Assembly: GCA_037957365.1 (NCBI GenBank)
Contig: JARHVA010000122.1
Span: 6,477,501-6,541,500, forward strand
DNA: 64,000 bases
Direction of reading: 5' to 3'
Source: Torreya grandis
Taxonomy: Eukaryota; Streptophyta; Pinopsida; Cupressales; Taxaceae
In this document: positions 36,229 through 46,695 of the stretch, in pieces
Numbering within the stretch: the stretch's first letter is position 1
Layout of the letters: each line of letters begins with the position of its first letter
Position numbers and translations under genes: made by a program
Notes under the pieces: model-generated
Database searches by the model: none
What the model was told of the DNA's origin: nothing
The model's input: the letters and a program-made list of their open reading frames with translations, nothing else

Positions 36229-36720
36229 AGATCTAATGTACATTTGGTTTTTATTTTATAGATACTACTAAGGAGGAGTTCAGATGGGGTGCAATAGTTT
36301 AAGCTGCACACAATGATATTTTGGATGGAGTGCTATTGCATCATGATACTACTACCAAAGATGATCCTATTATATCATATAACACAACATTTTCTAGTTG
36401 GTTTCACTTGGTTTGAGAGGCATCCTAAGAGTTACAAGCATGAGGAGATGGGCTAAAACTACCCCATAGATTTGGAGATGGATATGCACAAACCTAATAG
36501 GCATTAGCCTAGGAATTCGCTACTCATATGGCCACTACTATAGAGATTGGACATGTGCATGCCAAAGTGGCCAATCTATAGGGATAGGTTGATGGTCTTA
36601 GATCTTAGACTACCCCATTACAATAGACTATTTAGAGGGGTCAGTCATATGCATCTATGGGTAATGTGGCTCAACCACCTAATAGGCATGATAAAGCACA
36701 CCTATAGAGATGTTTGATAT
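34690..36720 (+). pseudogene. Plant mobile domain (PMD)-like pseudogene
   Basis: Decayed plus-strand coding text in mixed frames. At 34835-34870 it reads LVIMFLEAWEGLTYTF, and at 34895-34945 EVG-stop-TLDDVHDLTILPI. These fit the hallmark PMD order of an 'A-L-V-E-R-W-x-x-E-T-x-T-F-H' helix followed by 'G-E-x-x-x-T-L-x-D-V-x-x-L-x-G-L-P-I'. Toward the end (36570-36680) QVDGLRS-x-TTPLQ and RGQSYASMGNVAQPPN resemble the low-complexity tails of such proteins. PMD is a plant transposon-derived domain also captured in gypsy and Mutator-type elements. Stops are everywhere, and no flanking terminal repeats were found. The call rests on two short motifs. Confidence 0.4.
36190..36225. repeat. (TA)n microsatellite
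   Basis: About 36 bp of uninterrupted AT dinucleotide repeat. Confidence 0.95.
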
Positions 36721-36744
36721 TATATTTTTACTTTGTATTATGTT

Positions 36745-36749
36745 GTATC
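36745..36749. repeat. Target-site duplication GTATC (left copy, gypsy)
   Basis: GTATC directly before the 5' LTR, repeated at 44984-44988 directly after the 3' LTR. Confidence 0.85.
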
Positions 36750-36887
36750 TATTGTCCCCAAAAATGTCACTCATTTTTGGGATGACCTATGAACTATTTT
36801 GGTTTAACAGACCATAATCCTCTCTTCCCTTTTCAAAAATTGTTCTGAGCATTCAAGTTCTTCATTTTTCAAATTTTTTTCAGAAAT

Positions 36888-37171
36888 CTATGGACTTTGC
36901 AGGCTTGAATCTATGGACTTTGCATGTGGAACTATGAACTTCACAGATGGTTTCTAAAAACTTCACAAGATATATTTCTACGGACTCTTTTAAAGTTAGA
37001 GAAAACTAGAGACTTGGCTTCTATGGACTCTGTAGGTAGGTTCAAATCTACAAACTCTCAAGGCCTCAAAACTATAGACTCTGTAGGCTAGTTCCTCACA
37101 TCTATGGACTCCACCAGATCTATGAAATCATTTCTATGGACTCTTTAGGTTGGCTTCTACAGACTTTGTAG
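36888..37171. repeat. TCTATGGACTCTGTAGG tandem repeats in 5' LTR
   Basis: Ten or so imperfect units of the form TCTATGGACTYTGYAGGTTGGYTT with spacing of 20-35 bp. The 3' LTR has the same array at 42691-42975. Confidence 0.7.
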
Positions 37172-37382
37172 GAAAGAAATAGGTTCAACACTTAGCCATT
37201 TTTTCAATCGGGAAATTCAAAGGGGTCTTCCAAGAGCCCAAAGGACAAGTGCCCTTGCGGAGGGCATGTAGGAGCTAAAATGGACCCTTACAACTTTTAT
37301 AAAAGGCAACCTTGGAGGTCAAACAACCCTTGCAAAGGGTAGGTGGGGAGCAGGTGGACCGTTTTGAAGGCCGAGCAAGCAA

Positions 37383-37604
37383 AGGAATTCCTTTAGAAAA
37401 GTTCCCAAGGCAAAGTTATTAAGGACCATTTCCTTTAGACAAAATGTCTGAAGGAATTCCTTTAGAATTTTGTTGAATGAATTGAGCTGACCGAAGGATG
37501 AATCTCGAAGCCCGAGGGAAAGCTCGATGGTAAGCTGGAGAAAGGAACATTTCCTTCAGACAAAATGTTTAAAGGAATTCCTTCGAACTTTTGTCTAAAG
37601 GAAA
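37383..37604. repeat. Palindrome cluster in 5' LTR
   Basis: Three copies of AAGGAATTCCTT (near 37384, 37452 and 37571), two of them preceded by a near-perfect inverted repeat of the form CCTTYAGACA-AAA-TGTYTRAAGG (near 37431 and 37552). The partner LTR has the same arrangement at 43182-43412 with different point changes. Confidence 0.8.
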
Positions 37605-38998
37605 ACCCTGAAGCAAAAGTCTGCTGATAAAACAAAAGCTTGCCAAAGGAATAAAAGCTTGAAGGCCATCTAAAAGACCCCAAAGGGCAGATACCCTTGT
37701 GGGGCTCTTACCGACCCAAAATAGGCCTTTCTCAAGACCCCAAAGGGATTCTTGCCCTTTGAGAAGGATAAAATAGAAATCCAAAGGAATTGTCAAGGAA
37801 AGTGACGGGCCCACAGACGTCAAAGTCGAGCGTTGCAATCTAGATATTGGGATCCAGACATTCGGTGACATCCCCATGACCATTAATTTTAGGGTGACAA
37901 AATAGTTGTTGATCTTTGAAATCTAGAATGCAGACCCAAATGCAAAAGGCCAAAATGCCAAAGGGAAAAACCACTGATGGAAGAGCATAAGGAGCCAACA
38001 AAGTTGGAAAAGGTAGATCGAGGGCTCAAATCATAGTAGGAAGAGACAAAGAGGGAAATATCTCCATAAAAGTTATTCCAGTAGGTGGAACAGTTTGCAA
38101 AATAGATATTTGAGCCCTTAAACATTGAAGGCACTGCATGTTGGTCCCCTTTAGAGTAAAGACAAAATAGATAGTTGCATAGACATCAGAGGGGATGACC
38201 TGATGATCCAGACTTAGGAAGAGACATATTAGATGAATGGACACACCATAGTTAAGATAATGCACTATTCCAGGCATGGTCCCTCTAGATAGAATTGAAG
38301 GTGCATTAAAGGCATTGACTGCAACATGGGCAATCCCATGGGAAAGAGTGCCAAGCCTTGCTTGGTGGCTATACATTGTAAATTCTTTGATTATGCAAAG
38401 GGAGATCTTCCTAATACAGAGGCAAAAACTCTACCTAAATTGAAAGGCAAATACTGAGACTTTGAGCTTAGATTGTTGTTCATATCATTTTATTTGAATG
38501 AGAAAGCAAGTTGTTTGCAGAATTTGTGCTATTATAGCTTGTATCATTTTAGGAGATTGTTCTTATGTCTATCTTCTAAATGTGTTCTTGTTTATTTAAT
38601 TTGGAAAGCACAACTAGTGAAAGTAATTAAGAAGGTGTCATGAAGCCAACTATGGAGAGACTTTGTGCCCCCATAATTGCCTTTAGTGTGTTTTATTTAT
38701 GCTCTTGTGTAAAGGATCTTGGGATGACTTTGTGCCCTCATTCTCCTTAGTATTTAACTCTTGGGAAGTCGAGGTAGAGACTTTGTGATACATCTCAGTC
38801 TTCTAGTTACTACGCCTTTGGTTACTAGTTTCTTGTCACTACCTTAAAGAACTCCTGCTGTTCCCTACAAGATCATTTCTAAAAGAAGAGAAGTGCCTTC
38901 AGTGTTTCCACCAAGATTTTCTCCTCTGTTTGTTAACATCATCTCTAAAAAAAGAGAGATGGATGGTGTATCCTACCCCTGAGTGTTATTTTTTGCTT

Positions 38999-39012
38999 AT
39001 TTATATAGTATA
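38999..39012 (+). promoter_or_regulatory. Possible TATA region of gypsy LTR
   Basis: TTTATATAGTATAT, conserved at about 44809-44822 in the 3' LTR. It lies about 170 bp before the LTR end, a reasonable place for the U3/R border. No transcript evidence. Confidence 0.35.
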
Positions 39013-39181
39013 TAACTCTTGCATACTTATAGGGAACCTACCCTTGATGAGAGGAGAAATTTGTCCCCTGTTGATGTAGTAAACCTACACATTTGGCTAA
39101 CCAATCTCCTTATGCAATGGCTGAAGAGACCTATTTTGCTCACCAATTAGCTGGTCGACAAAATATTCACCCAACAATTTT

Positions 39182-39200
39182 TGGTGACTCTGCTAGGGAT
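39182..39200 (+). promoter_or_regulatory. Primer binding site of gypsy element
   Basis: TGGTGACTCTGCTAGGGAT lies a few bases after the LTR end. It resembles the TGGCGACTCTGCTGGGGA sites of Tat/Ogre-like plant elements, which are thought to use an arginine tRNA; two or three bases differ. Confidence 0.65.
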
Positions 39201-39400
39201 TTGAACAAGGAGTTCTTATCCTTATCCATTATAGACTCTAGTGACTCCATTCCGTGTCTTACCCATTATAATTATAGCCTTATCCATTCCCATTATATAA
39301 TTTGGTCTGCAAACCAGATCTATTGAGGTAGAACAATAGTTTGAAGCCTCAAGCTTCAACATAAAGTAGGACTAGTTATTTCTCATTTTTATCCTATAAT

Positions 39401-40710
39401 TTGATAGCTCCACGCTATACAAGAAGCCAAAAATATCAAGGTTTTGTTGACCCTATTTTTGAGTTGGTGCAACAGAGAAATTTTGATTTGTTTCCTCCAC
39501 AACCTCACCTTCAACGAACTAGGAGTCTTCCTCGTACCCATACCAGGTCACCAATACAAGGCAGAGCTTCTTTTTCTACTGTTAGCAGAGCTTTACCTAT
39601 CCATACTCCACCCTAATTTTTGATCCCACTTCTACATAATAAAATCATGGCTCAAGGCCCCTAGGGTAACTCTATTGGTCCACTAAATTTGACCCCACCT
39701 CTACATGAGCTTCCACGTAGTTCAAGAAAGAATTTACTCAAATTTTTTGGTGATGGAAAAGTTCACCCTGATGAACATATTGCTTCCTTTAACATAGCCT
39801 GTGGTGTAATAGGTGTGGAGTATGAAGACATAACAGTTAGGCTATTCATAAAGACACTACAAGGCACTGCTATAGACTGGTTCTACCATATACAAGCTTA
39901 GTCAGTGACTGATTAGGACACTCTTCAAGCTAAATTTGAAGCCAGATTTAAGCCTACAAAAGATGTACATGCCTTGCTGACCCAACTCACACAAATGAAG
40001 AAGAAGCCCCATGAACCTATGAGGGAATTCATTGCTAATTTTGACAAGCTAAGAAATAGGATTTCCATGATCACCCAGCTGACACCTAAGAATCTCAAGT
40101 GTTTCTTTATCAACTCACAACTACTTGAAGTGAGTTTTTTGCTGAGACAGGCTAGACACATAGACCTTGCTACTGCTCAAAACTTGGTTACTGAGGTAAA
40201 AGATGACCTTATCTTAGCAGGAAAGATAAAGAGAGATCCTAATAGAGGTAAATCCTCTTCCTCTTTGGAATACCCACCTACAGGCACCACTGATCAAATG
40301 GTGCAAAAGCTAGAAAATAAATTGCTAGCCTTGAAAAGACAAGTGGCCCAAGGTATGTCTGCTCCTTATCAGGATATGCCAAGGAGGACATTTCAAAACT
40401 AGTCGTATCAAGGCAATGCTGCCAGGAATCAAGGGCAAACAAATTGTCTTCATCCCCCATAGAGGAACCTTGCCCTTGAAGTGCCTACAACCAACTTAAG
40501 AGTTGGATATCTAGAATTAGAACATGATTTTTATTTCTAACTTGAGTTTGATCAAGAAAATGACACTGATCTCTTTGCAGTAGACCAAGAAGAATCAACT
40601 GGTGACTCCCACATTAGTTTCTTGAATTATCAGGATGAACTTAAAAGTGAAGGTAAAGTAGATGAGGGATCATACACAGTGTTCACCTAGTCCAAGAACT
40701 AGTCAGCCCA
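39401..40710 (+). pseudogene. gypsy gag
   Basis: Capsid gene in pieces. MIAPRYTRSQKYQGFVDPIFEL opens a proline- and arginine-rich leader. The capsid core is clear from 39689: SSRKNLLKFFGDGKVHPDEHIASFNIACGVIGVEYEDITVRLFIKTLQGTAIDWFYHIQA, then after a stop LQAKFEARFKPTKDVHALLTQLTQMKKKPHEPMREFIANFDKLRNRI. These are the standard gypsy gag steps: F-x-G-x-x-x-x-x-x-H, R-L-F-x-x-S/T-L-x-G-x-A-x-x-W, and E-S/P-x-x-x-F-x-x-R/D-F. The tail (QMVQKLENKLLALKRQVAQG) is followed by a degenerate linker with acidic stretches. No zinc knuckle is visible. Confidence 0.88.
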
Positions 40711-40982
40711 ACAAGATGATAAAGAGAAGATAGAGGAGTGACCTCAACCAACTATTTCAATTGCTAAGCATGGAACCACTCTACCTTTCCAACCAAAGGA
40801 CCTAATGGTTGCTAAAAAAGTAATTGCCTCAAACATTTCTGCACCTTCAACTTCAAATTCGTAGGCCAGTCTTCCCCCTCTCAAAAACCAAAATGATGAA
40901 CTCCCATCCTCTCTTCCTAGTCCATTTCAGTCATTTGACATAATTAACCATGTTAAGAAAACTAAAATTCAAATGACTGAAT

Positions 40983-41560
40983 TTGAATTCCTACAAGCCA
41001 ATCCTAAGCAGTTGCATAGATTGGTGGTGTGTGAAGAATACAACCATCCCTGTAAGACAAGAGATTAAAAAGGTAACTCATGATCCCCCAAGGAACATGC
41101 CCATCCCAAAAAATCTTGTCATTAGTCCTCCTACTGCCCATGGAAAAGTAGATCCTTTCTATGTTTCCCTATTGATAAACGGTCACAAGCTAAGCAACTG
41201 CATCATTGATTTCGGTGCATCTGACAACATCATGCCCACCAAAGTGGTAGAATCCCTTGTTTTTACATTAACCAAGACATTTGGTAGATGATTCTCCATG
41301 GAGAAAAAACAAGTCCCATTGCTGGGACAAATCAAGGATGCTCAATTTGCATTTGTAGCATTCCTGGACAAAAGAATCAAGATGACTGTCCTAGTGGCTG
41401 ACGTCCCAACATCATATGGCATCCTCCTTGGATGAAATTTTTGCAAGGATGTTAGAGGAGAGTTGAGCATGGACCTGTCTGAGGTGAGGATCCCTGTCAA
41501 AGGCATCATGAAGAGGCTGCTCCCTAAAAAGGAAGAAAAATATGTTGTCACTTAGACATC
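40983..41560 (+). pseudogene. gypsy aspartic protease
   Basis: VDPFYVSLLINGHKLSNCIIDFGASDNIMPTKVVESL is the protease core; the usual D-S/T-G-A reads D-F-G-A, so catalytic Asp is kept but its neighbour changed. A second half follows in another frame: FAFVAFLDKRIKMTVLVADVPTSYGILLG-stop-NFCKDVRGELSMDLSEVRIPV, matching the 'Y-G-I/M-L-L-G-R-x-F' strand typical of this protease with R replaced by a stop. One frameshift (near 41290) and stops separate the parts. Confidence 0.8.
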
Positions 41561-41612
41561 AACACCTAAAGCTCAAATTTTATTTGAGTCTTCAGGCAGG
41601 GGTAATTATTTT

Positions 41613-42101
41613 TTGTCTATTGAGGATGTTCATGTTTCAAAAGATGAAAGTCCTGTAGGTGGAAATCTGAAAATTGATTCAAATGAGACATCAAAAGAAT
41701 TATTAGGGCACAATATAGATGAAAAAAGATCTTCCATCTCTAATGAAGAAAAATATGATAGAAGATCAGTTTTTGATGAGGTTTGGATTTGGGAATTTGA
41801 TGGCAGCAATTCCTCTACCGGTGCTAGAGCTGGGATGGTGTTGATATCTCATCAAGGGGATATTATTCCTCTTTCACATGAGTTGCAGTTTAGCAACACC
41901 AATAACACTACTGAGTATGAATCTCTGTTACTCAAGTTGAAAGTTGCTCAAGACAAAGGTGTCAAACTCCTTCACACCAAAGGAGATGCTGAGCCAATGG
42001 TTTTTCAAGTGTTTAATGATGACAATCAAATCATGTGCTGGACTGAATCAGAAGAACAACAAGCTATGGTAGTGGGCCATACTGCTATGTGCCAAAGTTA
42101 G
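41613..42101 (+). pseudogene. gypsy RNase H, N-terminal part
   Basis: A 162-codon open frame. After an acidic linker it reads WIWEFDGSNSSTGARAGMVLISHQGDIIPLSHELQFSNTNNTTEYESLLLKLKVAQDKGVKLLHTKGDAEPMVFQV. The D in FDG, E in TEYE and D in KGDAE are the three acidic residues expected in an archaeal-type RNase H of the kind found in Tat/Ogre-like elements. It directly follows protease plus linker, where reverse transcriptase should be, so RT and the first RNase H are deleted. The frame continues into text not recognisable as the domain's end. Confidence 0.8.
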
Positions 42102-42345
42102 GAGGAAGAACTCTTCATCGAGAGAGTGAAGATTTATGGTTTTTAGATTGAAGACCACGTCTTGCCATGGGGCAAGAAGAAAGAAACAAAAGGAGTGCAC
42201 AAGAAATGTGATTCCTGGTGGAGAGTTCCATTTGCCCATCACCAATTCTAGGGACAAAATAGTTTCTTGCTAGTTTATCAAGATGGAATGCCATTTTTAT
42301 TGCCTCACAATGGGCAACATCTGAATCACTTCAATTCTTAAAGTA
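42102..42345 (+). pseudogene. gypsy integrase C-terminal fragment
   Basis: Across stops the text reads VLPWGKKKETKGVHKKCDSWWRVPF...NSFLLVYQDGMPFLLPHNGQHLNHF. This fits the end of gypsy integrase: a 'K-x-x-x-x-W-x-G-P-F' strand, then 'F-x-L-x-x-x-D-G' and a 'P-x-N-G-x-x-L-K-x-Y/F' end. Zinc finger and catalytic core are missing, so a second deletion joins RNase H to this tail. Confidence 0.6.
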
Positions 42346-42551
42346 TGAGAGAAGTTCACGTATACATGTGTACATTTGTATAGTCTTTAGTTCTGTTTTG
42401 TGTTTTTCATTTTCATTTTTTGGATCTTTTATTTTTGGTAGCATGAATCCATATCCCAATGGCATACTTCAAGGCATTGGAGATTCTGGTTTCTACTCCC
42501 CTCAGCTATTCCAAGTTTTCAACTGAAGGAAGTTCCCCAACTGGAGCCAGC
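42346..42551 (+). other. 3' untranslated part of gypsy element
   Basis: Short noncoding segment before the 3' LTR. The base run just before the LTR (GAAGGAAGTTCCCCAACTGGAGCCAGC) is only partly purine-rich, so the polypurine tract is unclear. Confidence 0.45.
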
Positions 42552-44983
42552 TGTTGTCCTAAAAAATGTCACTAATTTTTGGGACAACCTATGAACTATT
42601 TTGGTTCAACTAAACAAAATCCTCTCTTCCCTTTTCAATTTTTTTTTTGAGCATTCAAGTTCTTCATTTTTCAAAACTTTTTTATAAATCTACAGACTCT
42701 GTAGGCTTAAATCTATGGAATCTGCAGGTGGAACTAAAAACTTCACAGATGGTTTCTATGGACTCCACAAGCTAGATTTCTATGGACTCTTTCAAAGTTA
42801 GAGAAAACTATAGACTTATATTCTATGGACTCTATAGGTAGGCTCAAATCTATGGACTCTCAAGGCCTCAAAACTATAGACTCTGCAGGTTGGTTCCTCA
42901 CATCTACGAACTCCCCCAAATCTATGAACTCATTTCTACAGACTCTACAGGTTGGCTTCTATGAACTATGTAGGAAAGAAATAGGTTTAAAACTTAGCCA
43001 TTTTTTCAATTGAGATATTCAAAGGGGTCTTCCAAGAGCCTGAAGGACAAGTGCCCTTGTGGAGGGCACGTAGGAGCCAAAATGGACCCTTGCAACTTTT
43101 CCAAAAGGTAACCTTGGAGGTCAGACAGCCCTTGCAGAGGGTAGGCGGGGAGTAGGTGGACCATTTCAAAGGTTGAGTGAGCAAAGGAATTCCTTTAGAA
43201 AAGTTCCCATGGAAAAGTTATTATGGACCATTTCGTTCGAACAAAATGTAAGAAATGAATTCCTTCAGACAAAATATCTGAAGAAATTGACCCAACCGAA
43301 GGATGAAGCCTGAAGTTTGAGGGAAAGCCCAATGGTAAGCTGGAGAAAGGAAAATTTACTTTAGACAAAATGTCTAAAGGAATTCCTTCAAACTTTTGTC
43401 TGAAGGAAAAGCCAGAAGCAAAATTCCACTGATGAAACAAAAGCCCGCCAAAGGAATAAAAGCCCAAAGGCCGTCCAAAAGACCCTGAAGGGTAGATACC
43501 CTTGCGGGGGGCTTCTGCCAACCCAAAATAGGCCTTTCTCAAGACCCCAAAGGGATTCTTCCCATTTGAGAAGGAAAATTTAGAAAGCCAAAGGAATTGT
43601 CAAGGAAAGTGACGGGCCGATAGATATCAAAGTTGAGCGTCACGATCTAGCCGTTGGGATCCAGACATCCGGTGACATCCCCATGATCACCAATTTTAGG
43701 GTGAAAAAATAGCCATTGATCTTTAAAAGATGGAATGTACACCCAAATGCAAAAGGCCAAAACACCAAAGGGAAGAATCACTGATGGAAGAGTGTAAGGA
43801 GCTAGCAAAGCTAGAAAAGGTAGCTCGAGGGCTCAAATCGCAGTAGGAAGAGAAAAAGAGGGAAATATCTCCATAGAAGCTATTCTAGTAGGTGGAATAG
43901 TCTACAAAATAAATATTTGAGCCCTTAAACATTGAAGGTGTTGCCTATTGGTCCCTTTTAGAGTAAAGACAAAATAGATAATTGTGTAGATGTCAGAGGG
44001 GATGACTAGATGATCCAGACTCAGGAAGAGACATATTAGATGAATGAACATGCCATAGTTAAGGCAACACATTATTCTAGGCATGGTCCCTCTAGACAAA
44101 ATTGAAGGTGCATTAAAGGCATTGACTGCAACATGGGTCATCCCATGGGAAAGAGTGCCAAGCCTTGCTTGGTGGCTATACATTATAAATTCTCTTATTA
44201 TGCAAAGGGAGATCTTCCCAATACAGAGGCAAAAACTCTGCCCAAATTGAAAGGTGAATACTGAGACTTTGAGCTCATATTGTTGTTCATATCATTTTAT
44301 TTGAATGAGAAAACAAGTTATTTGTAGACTTTGTGTTGTTATAACTTGTATCATTTTAGGAGATTGTTCTTATGTCTGTCTTCTGAATGTGTTCTTGTTT
44401 ATTTAATTTGGAAAGTAGAACTAGTGAAAGTAATTAGGAAGGTGTCTTGAAGCTAATCGTGGAGAGACTTTGTGCCCCCATAATTACATTTAGTGTGTTT
44501 TCTTTTTGCTCCTGTGCAAAGGATTTTGGGATGACTTTGTGCCCTCATTATCCTTCGTATTTCACTCTTGGGTAGTCGAGGTGGAGACTTTGTGCTACAT
44601 CTCAGTCTGCTGGTTACTACGCCTTTGGTTACTAGTTTCTTATCACTACCTAAAAAAACTCTTACTGTTCCCTGCAAGATCATTTTTGAAAGAAGAGAAG
44701 TGCCTTTAGTATTTCCACTAAGATTTTATCCTCTGTTTGTTAACATCATCTCTAAAAAAAGAGAGATGGATGGTGTATCCTACCCTTGAGTGTTATTTTC
44801 TACTTATTTATATAGTATATAGGTCCTACATACTTATAGGGAACCTCCCCTTAATGAGAGGAGAGATTTGTCCCCTGTTGATGTAGTAAACCTACACATC
44901 TGGCCAATCAATCTCCTTATGCTATGGTTGAAGAGACTTATTTTGCTCACCAGTTATTTGGTTGACAAAATATTCACCCAACA
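42552..44983 (+). repeat. 3' LTR of gypsy element
   Basis: Begins TGTTGTCCTA and ends CACCCAACA. Colinear with the 5' LTR throughout, including the tandem array (42691-42975), palindrome cluster (43182-43412) and GAGACTTTGTGCCC repeats (about 44463-44600). Differences are mostly transitions. Confidence 0.92.
43182..43412. repeat. Palindrome cluster in 3' LTR
   Basis: Copies of GGAATTCCTT and of the TTTAGACA-AAA-TGTCTAAA inverted repeat, homologous to 37383-37604. Confidence 0.8.
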
Positions 44984-44988
44984 GTATC
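44984..44988. repeat. Target-site duplication GTATC (right copy, gypsy)
   Basis: Identical to 36745-36749. Confidence 0.85.
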
Positions 44989-45303
44989 AAACTCTTGATA
45001 TATATGGATATGGAAATTTCTTGGCTTATGAGTTTTATTTGTATCATGGATGTATGGATGTATGTAGTTATTTTAATTCTAGTATATGCATTTTAGTTTT
45101 GATGAATATGTTATGGGAAAATATATGATGTTTGATTTATCTTCTAGAATTATGTGAGACACATGCATGGTTAAAAAGAAAACATAGAATTTGAGAAGGT
45201 AGGTGAATAATGCAATACACAATAAATCATGATGGGAAATGTGCAAAACAAAAGATGCAAATATAGTAAATGGAAAATGTTTGTAGCAATGAAATAAAAA
45301 CAT
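44989..45303. other. No gene seen
   Basis: AT-rich DNA without recognised features; the right flank of the gypsy insertion and formerly continuous with 36744. Confidence 0.35.
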
Positions 45304-45695
45304 ACCAAATTAAAATAAGATAAATCATACTAAGTTATGTTGAGAAGTATGAAAATTTTGTATCAAAATAAAAAACAAGTTAAATCAAATGTTTGAAAAT
45401 TAATTGCACCAAGTTAAAACAAGATAAATCATACTAAATCAAGATGGGAAGTATGAAATATTTATAATAAAATGGAAGATAGGTGAACTGAAATGTTAGA
45501 AAAGTGATGGCACCAAAGCAAAATAAGATAATTTGTACTAAATCAAGATGGGAAGTATGAAAAATTTGTAATAAAATAGAATATAGTTATATCAAATATG
45601 TTTTAAAATTAATCACACTAAATCAAAACAAGATAAACCATACTAAATCTAGATGGGAAGTATGATTTTTTTTTAAATCAAAAATGGAAAATGTG
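45304..45695. repeat. 104-bp tandem repeat, four units
   Basis: Units start near 45304, 45408, 45512 and 45616 with ACCAARTTAAAAYAAGATAAA-like text, each followed by CATACTAAATCAAGATGGGAAGTATGAA. The steady 104-bp period is striking. A diverged partial unit may precede (about 45200-45300, AATAAATCATGATGGGAA). Confidence 0.85.
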
Positions 45696-46605
45696 TGATG
45701 TCAAAATCAAACTTAACAAACAAAATTTGATGGTTATTTGTGTGACGAATGGTATAGAAGTTTTTAGGGATCTTTTATGAGGAATTCCTAGTCTTATCCA
45801 TGGTATTATATTACAAATAAAAAATGGAACACGACTGAGGTGGAATATGGGATATGATTATTAGGGAATAAGGATAAATTTATGAGGAATGTCTAGTCCT
45901 ATCCAAGGTATTATACTATAACTCATAAATGGGATAACTCTAGGATTATGATCAATTAACAACACATATTCATCAAGTAGGAATATTGGGATTATTGTAA
46001 AGAATGAAGGGAATGGAATAACATGGCATAGACATTCATAATGAAACCTTAGTAGACTTGAAGCATACTAAGAATATAAGAATACACTAATAGGTTAGTG
46101 ACCCTAAAATTTAAAAGATATTTGTTCATTATAGACATAAAACTTTATGGGAAAATAAGAAAATTACTAAGATCAAGTCATGAAGGTTATACATAAAATA
46201 AAATTAAAATGGACCCACCTTCCCACAATGTGTTACCCATTCCTCATAACACCTTACATAGTTATTGGTCTACTACAAAGATTGGGTACTTGTGTGAGAA
46301 AGTAGGTATAACTATAGAGAATTTTGATTTCTCCTATCCCAATATATTGGCTTACCACACCCCAATGGACCGCAGATCTATTATGAATCCAAATGTGGAG
46401 TTTGTGCTTCAATTAGGGATAGGATATGTGCTATGAATCACATATGTTATTTTGATGTTGAATTTTTGATTTTGATTTTTTACCTTTTCTTTAAAATGAT
46501 TTGGCTTTTAAATTTTTATGGCTTTTGTGGATAACCAAAAATGAATGATAAAAGTGACACACATAGATAAGCTTTAGGTTTTGGTTATAGGAAGTAAAAT
46601 ATCTA
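45696..46605. other. No gene seen
   Basis: AT-rich DNA. A 75-codon plus-strand frame (46209-46436) has no known motif and is not supported as a gene. The phrase AGGAATTCCTAGTCTTATCCA-GGTATTATA at 45780 recurs near 45880, another small repeat. Confidence 0.35.
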
Positions 46606-46695
46606 GATAGATGATAGACTAAATAATTTGGCTTTGATAGATGATAGACTAAATAATTTGGCTTTGATAAATGATAGACTAAATAATTTGGCTTT
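46606..46695. repeat. 30-bp tandem repeat, three units
   Basis: Three units of 30 bp (46606, 46636, 46666) read GATAGATGATAGACTAAATA followed by ATTTGGCTTT; the third has one change. Nearly perfect, so recent. Confidence 0.95.

Larger units (their letters stand above)
36750..39176 (+). repeat. 5' LTR of gypsy element
   Basis: Begins TATTGTCCCC where the 3' LTR has TGTTGTCCTA, so the terminal TG has become TA here. Ends CACCCAACA. Contains a mutated tandem array (36888-37171), a palindrome cluster (37383-37604), a GAGACTTTGTGCCC repeat (about 38660-38800) and a TATA-like run near 38999-39012. Confidence 0.9.
36750..44983 (+). mobile_element. Ty3/gypsy element lacking reverse transcriptase
   Basis: An 8234-bp insertion with LTRs of 2427 and 2432 bp, a primer site after the 5' LTR and a perfect GTATC target duplication. 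The internal 3.4 kb holds gag, protease, the N-terminal part of an RNase H and the C-terminal tail of integrase, in that order; reverse transcriptase, the first RNase H and the integrase core are missing. The large LTRs, primer site and the additional RNase H wording point to the Tat/Ogre-like branch of Ty3/gypsy. It inserted next to the PMD-like pseudogene. Confidence 0.9.

Noticed and set aside
38026..38376. Antisense frame in the gypsy 5' LTR, with a similar frame at 43902-44183 in the 3' LTR
   Set aside because: The similarity is explained by LTR identity; the frames differ in length and stops, and no domain is recognised.
46209..46436. 75-codon plus-strand frame as a possible small host gene
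   Set aside because: No motif, no codon-use or splice support, and it sits in repeat-rich noncoding DNA.
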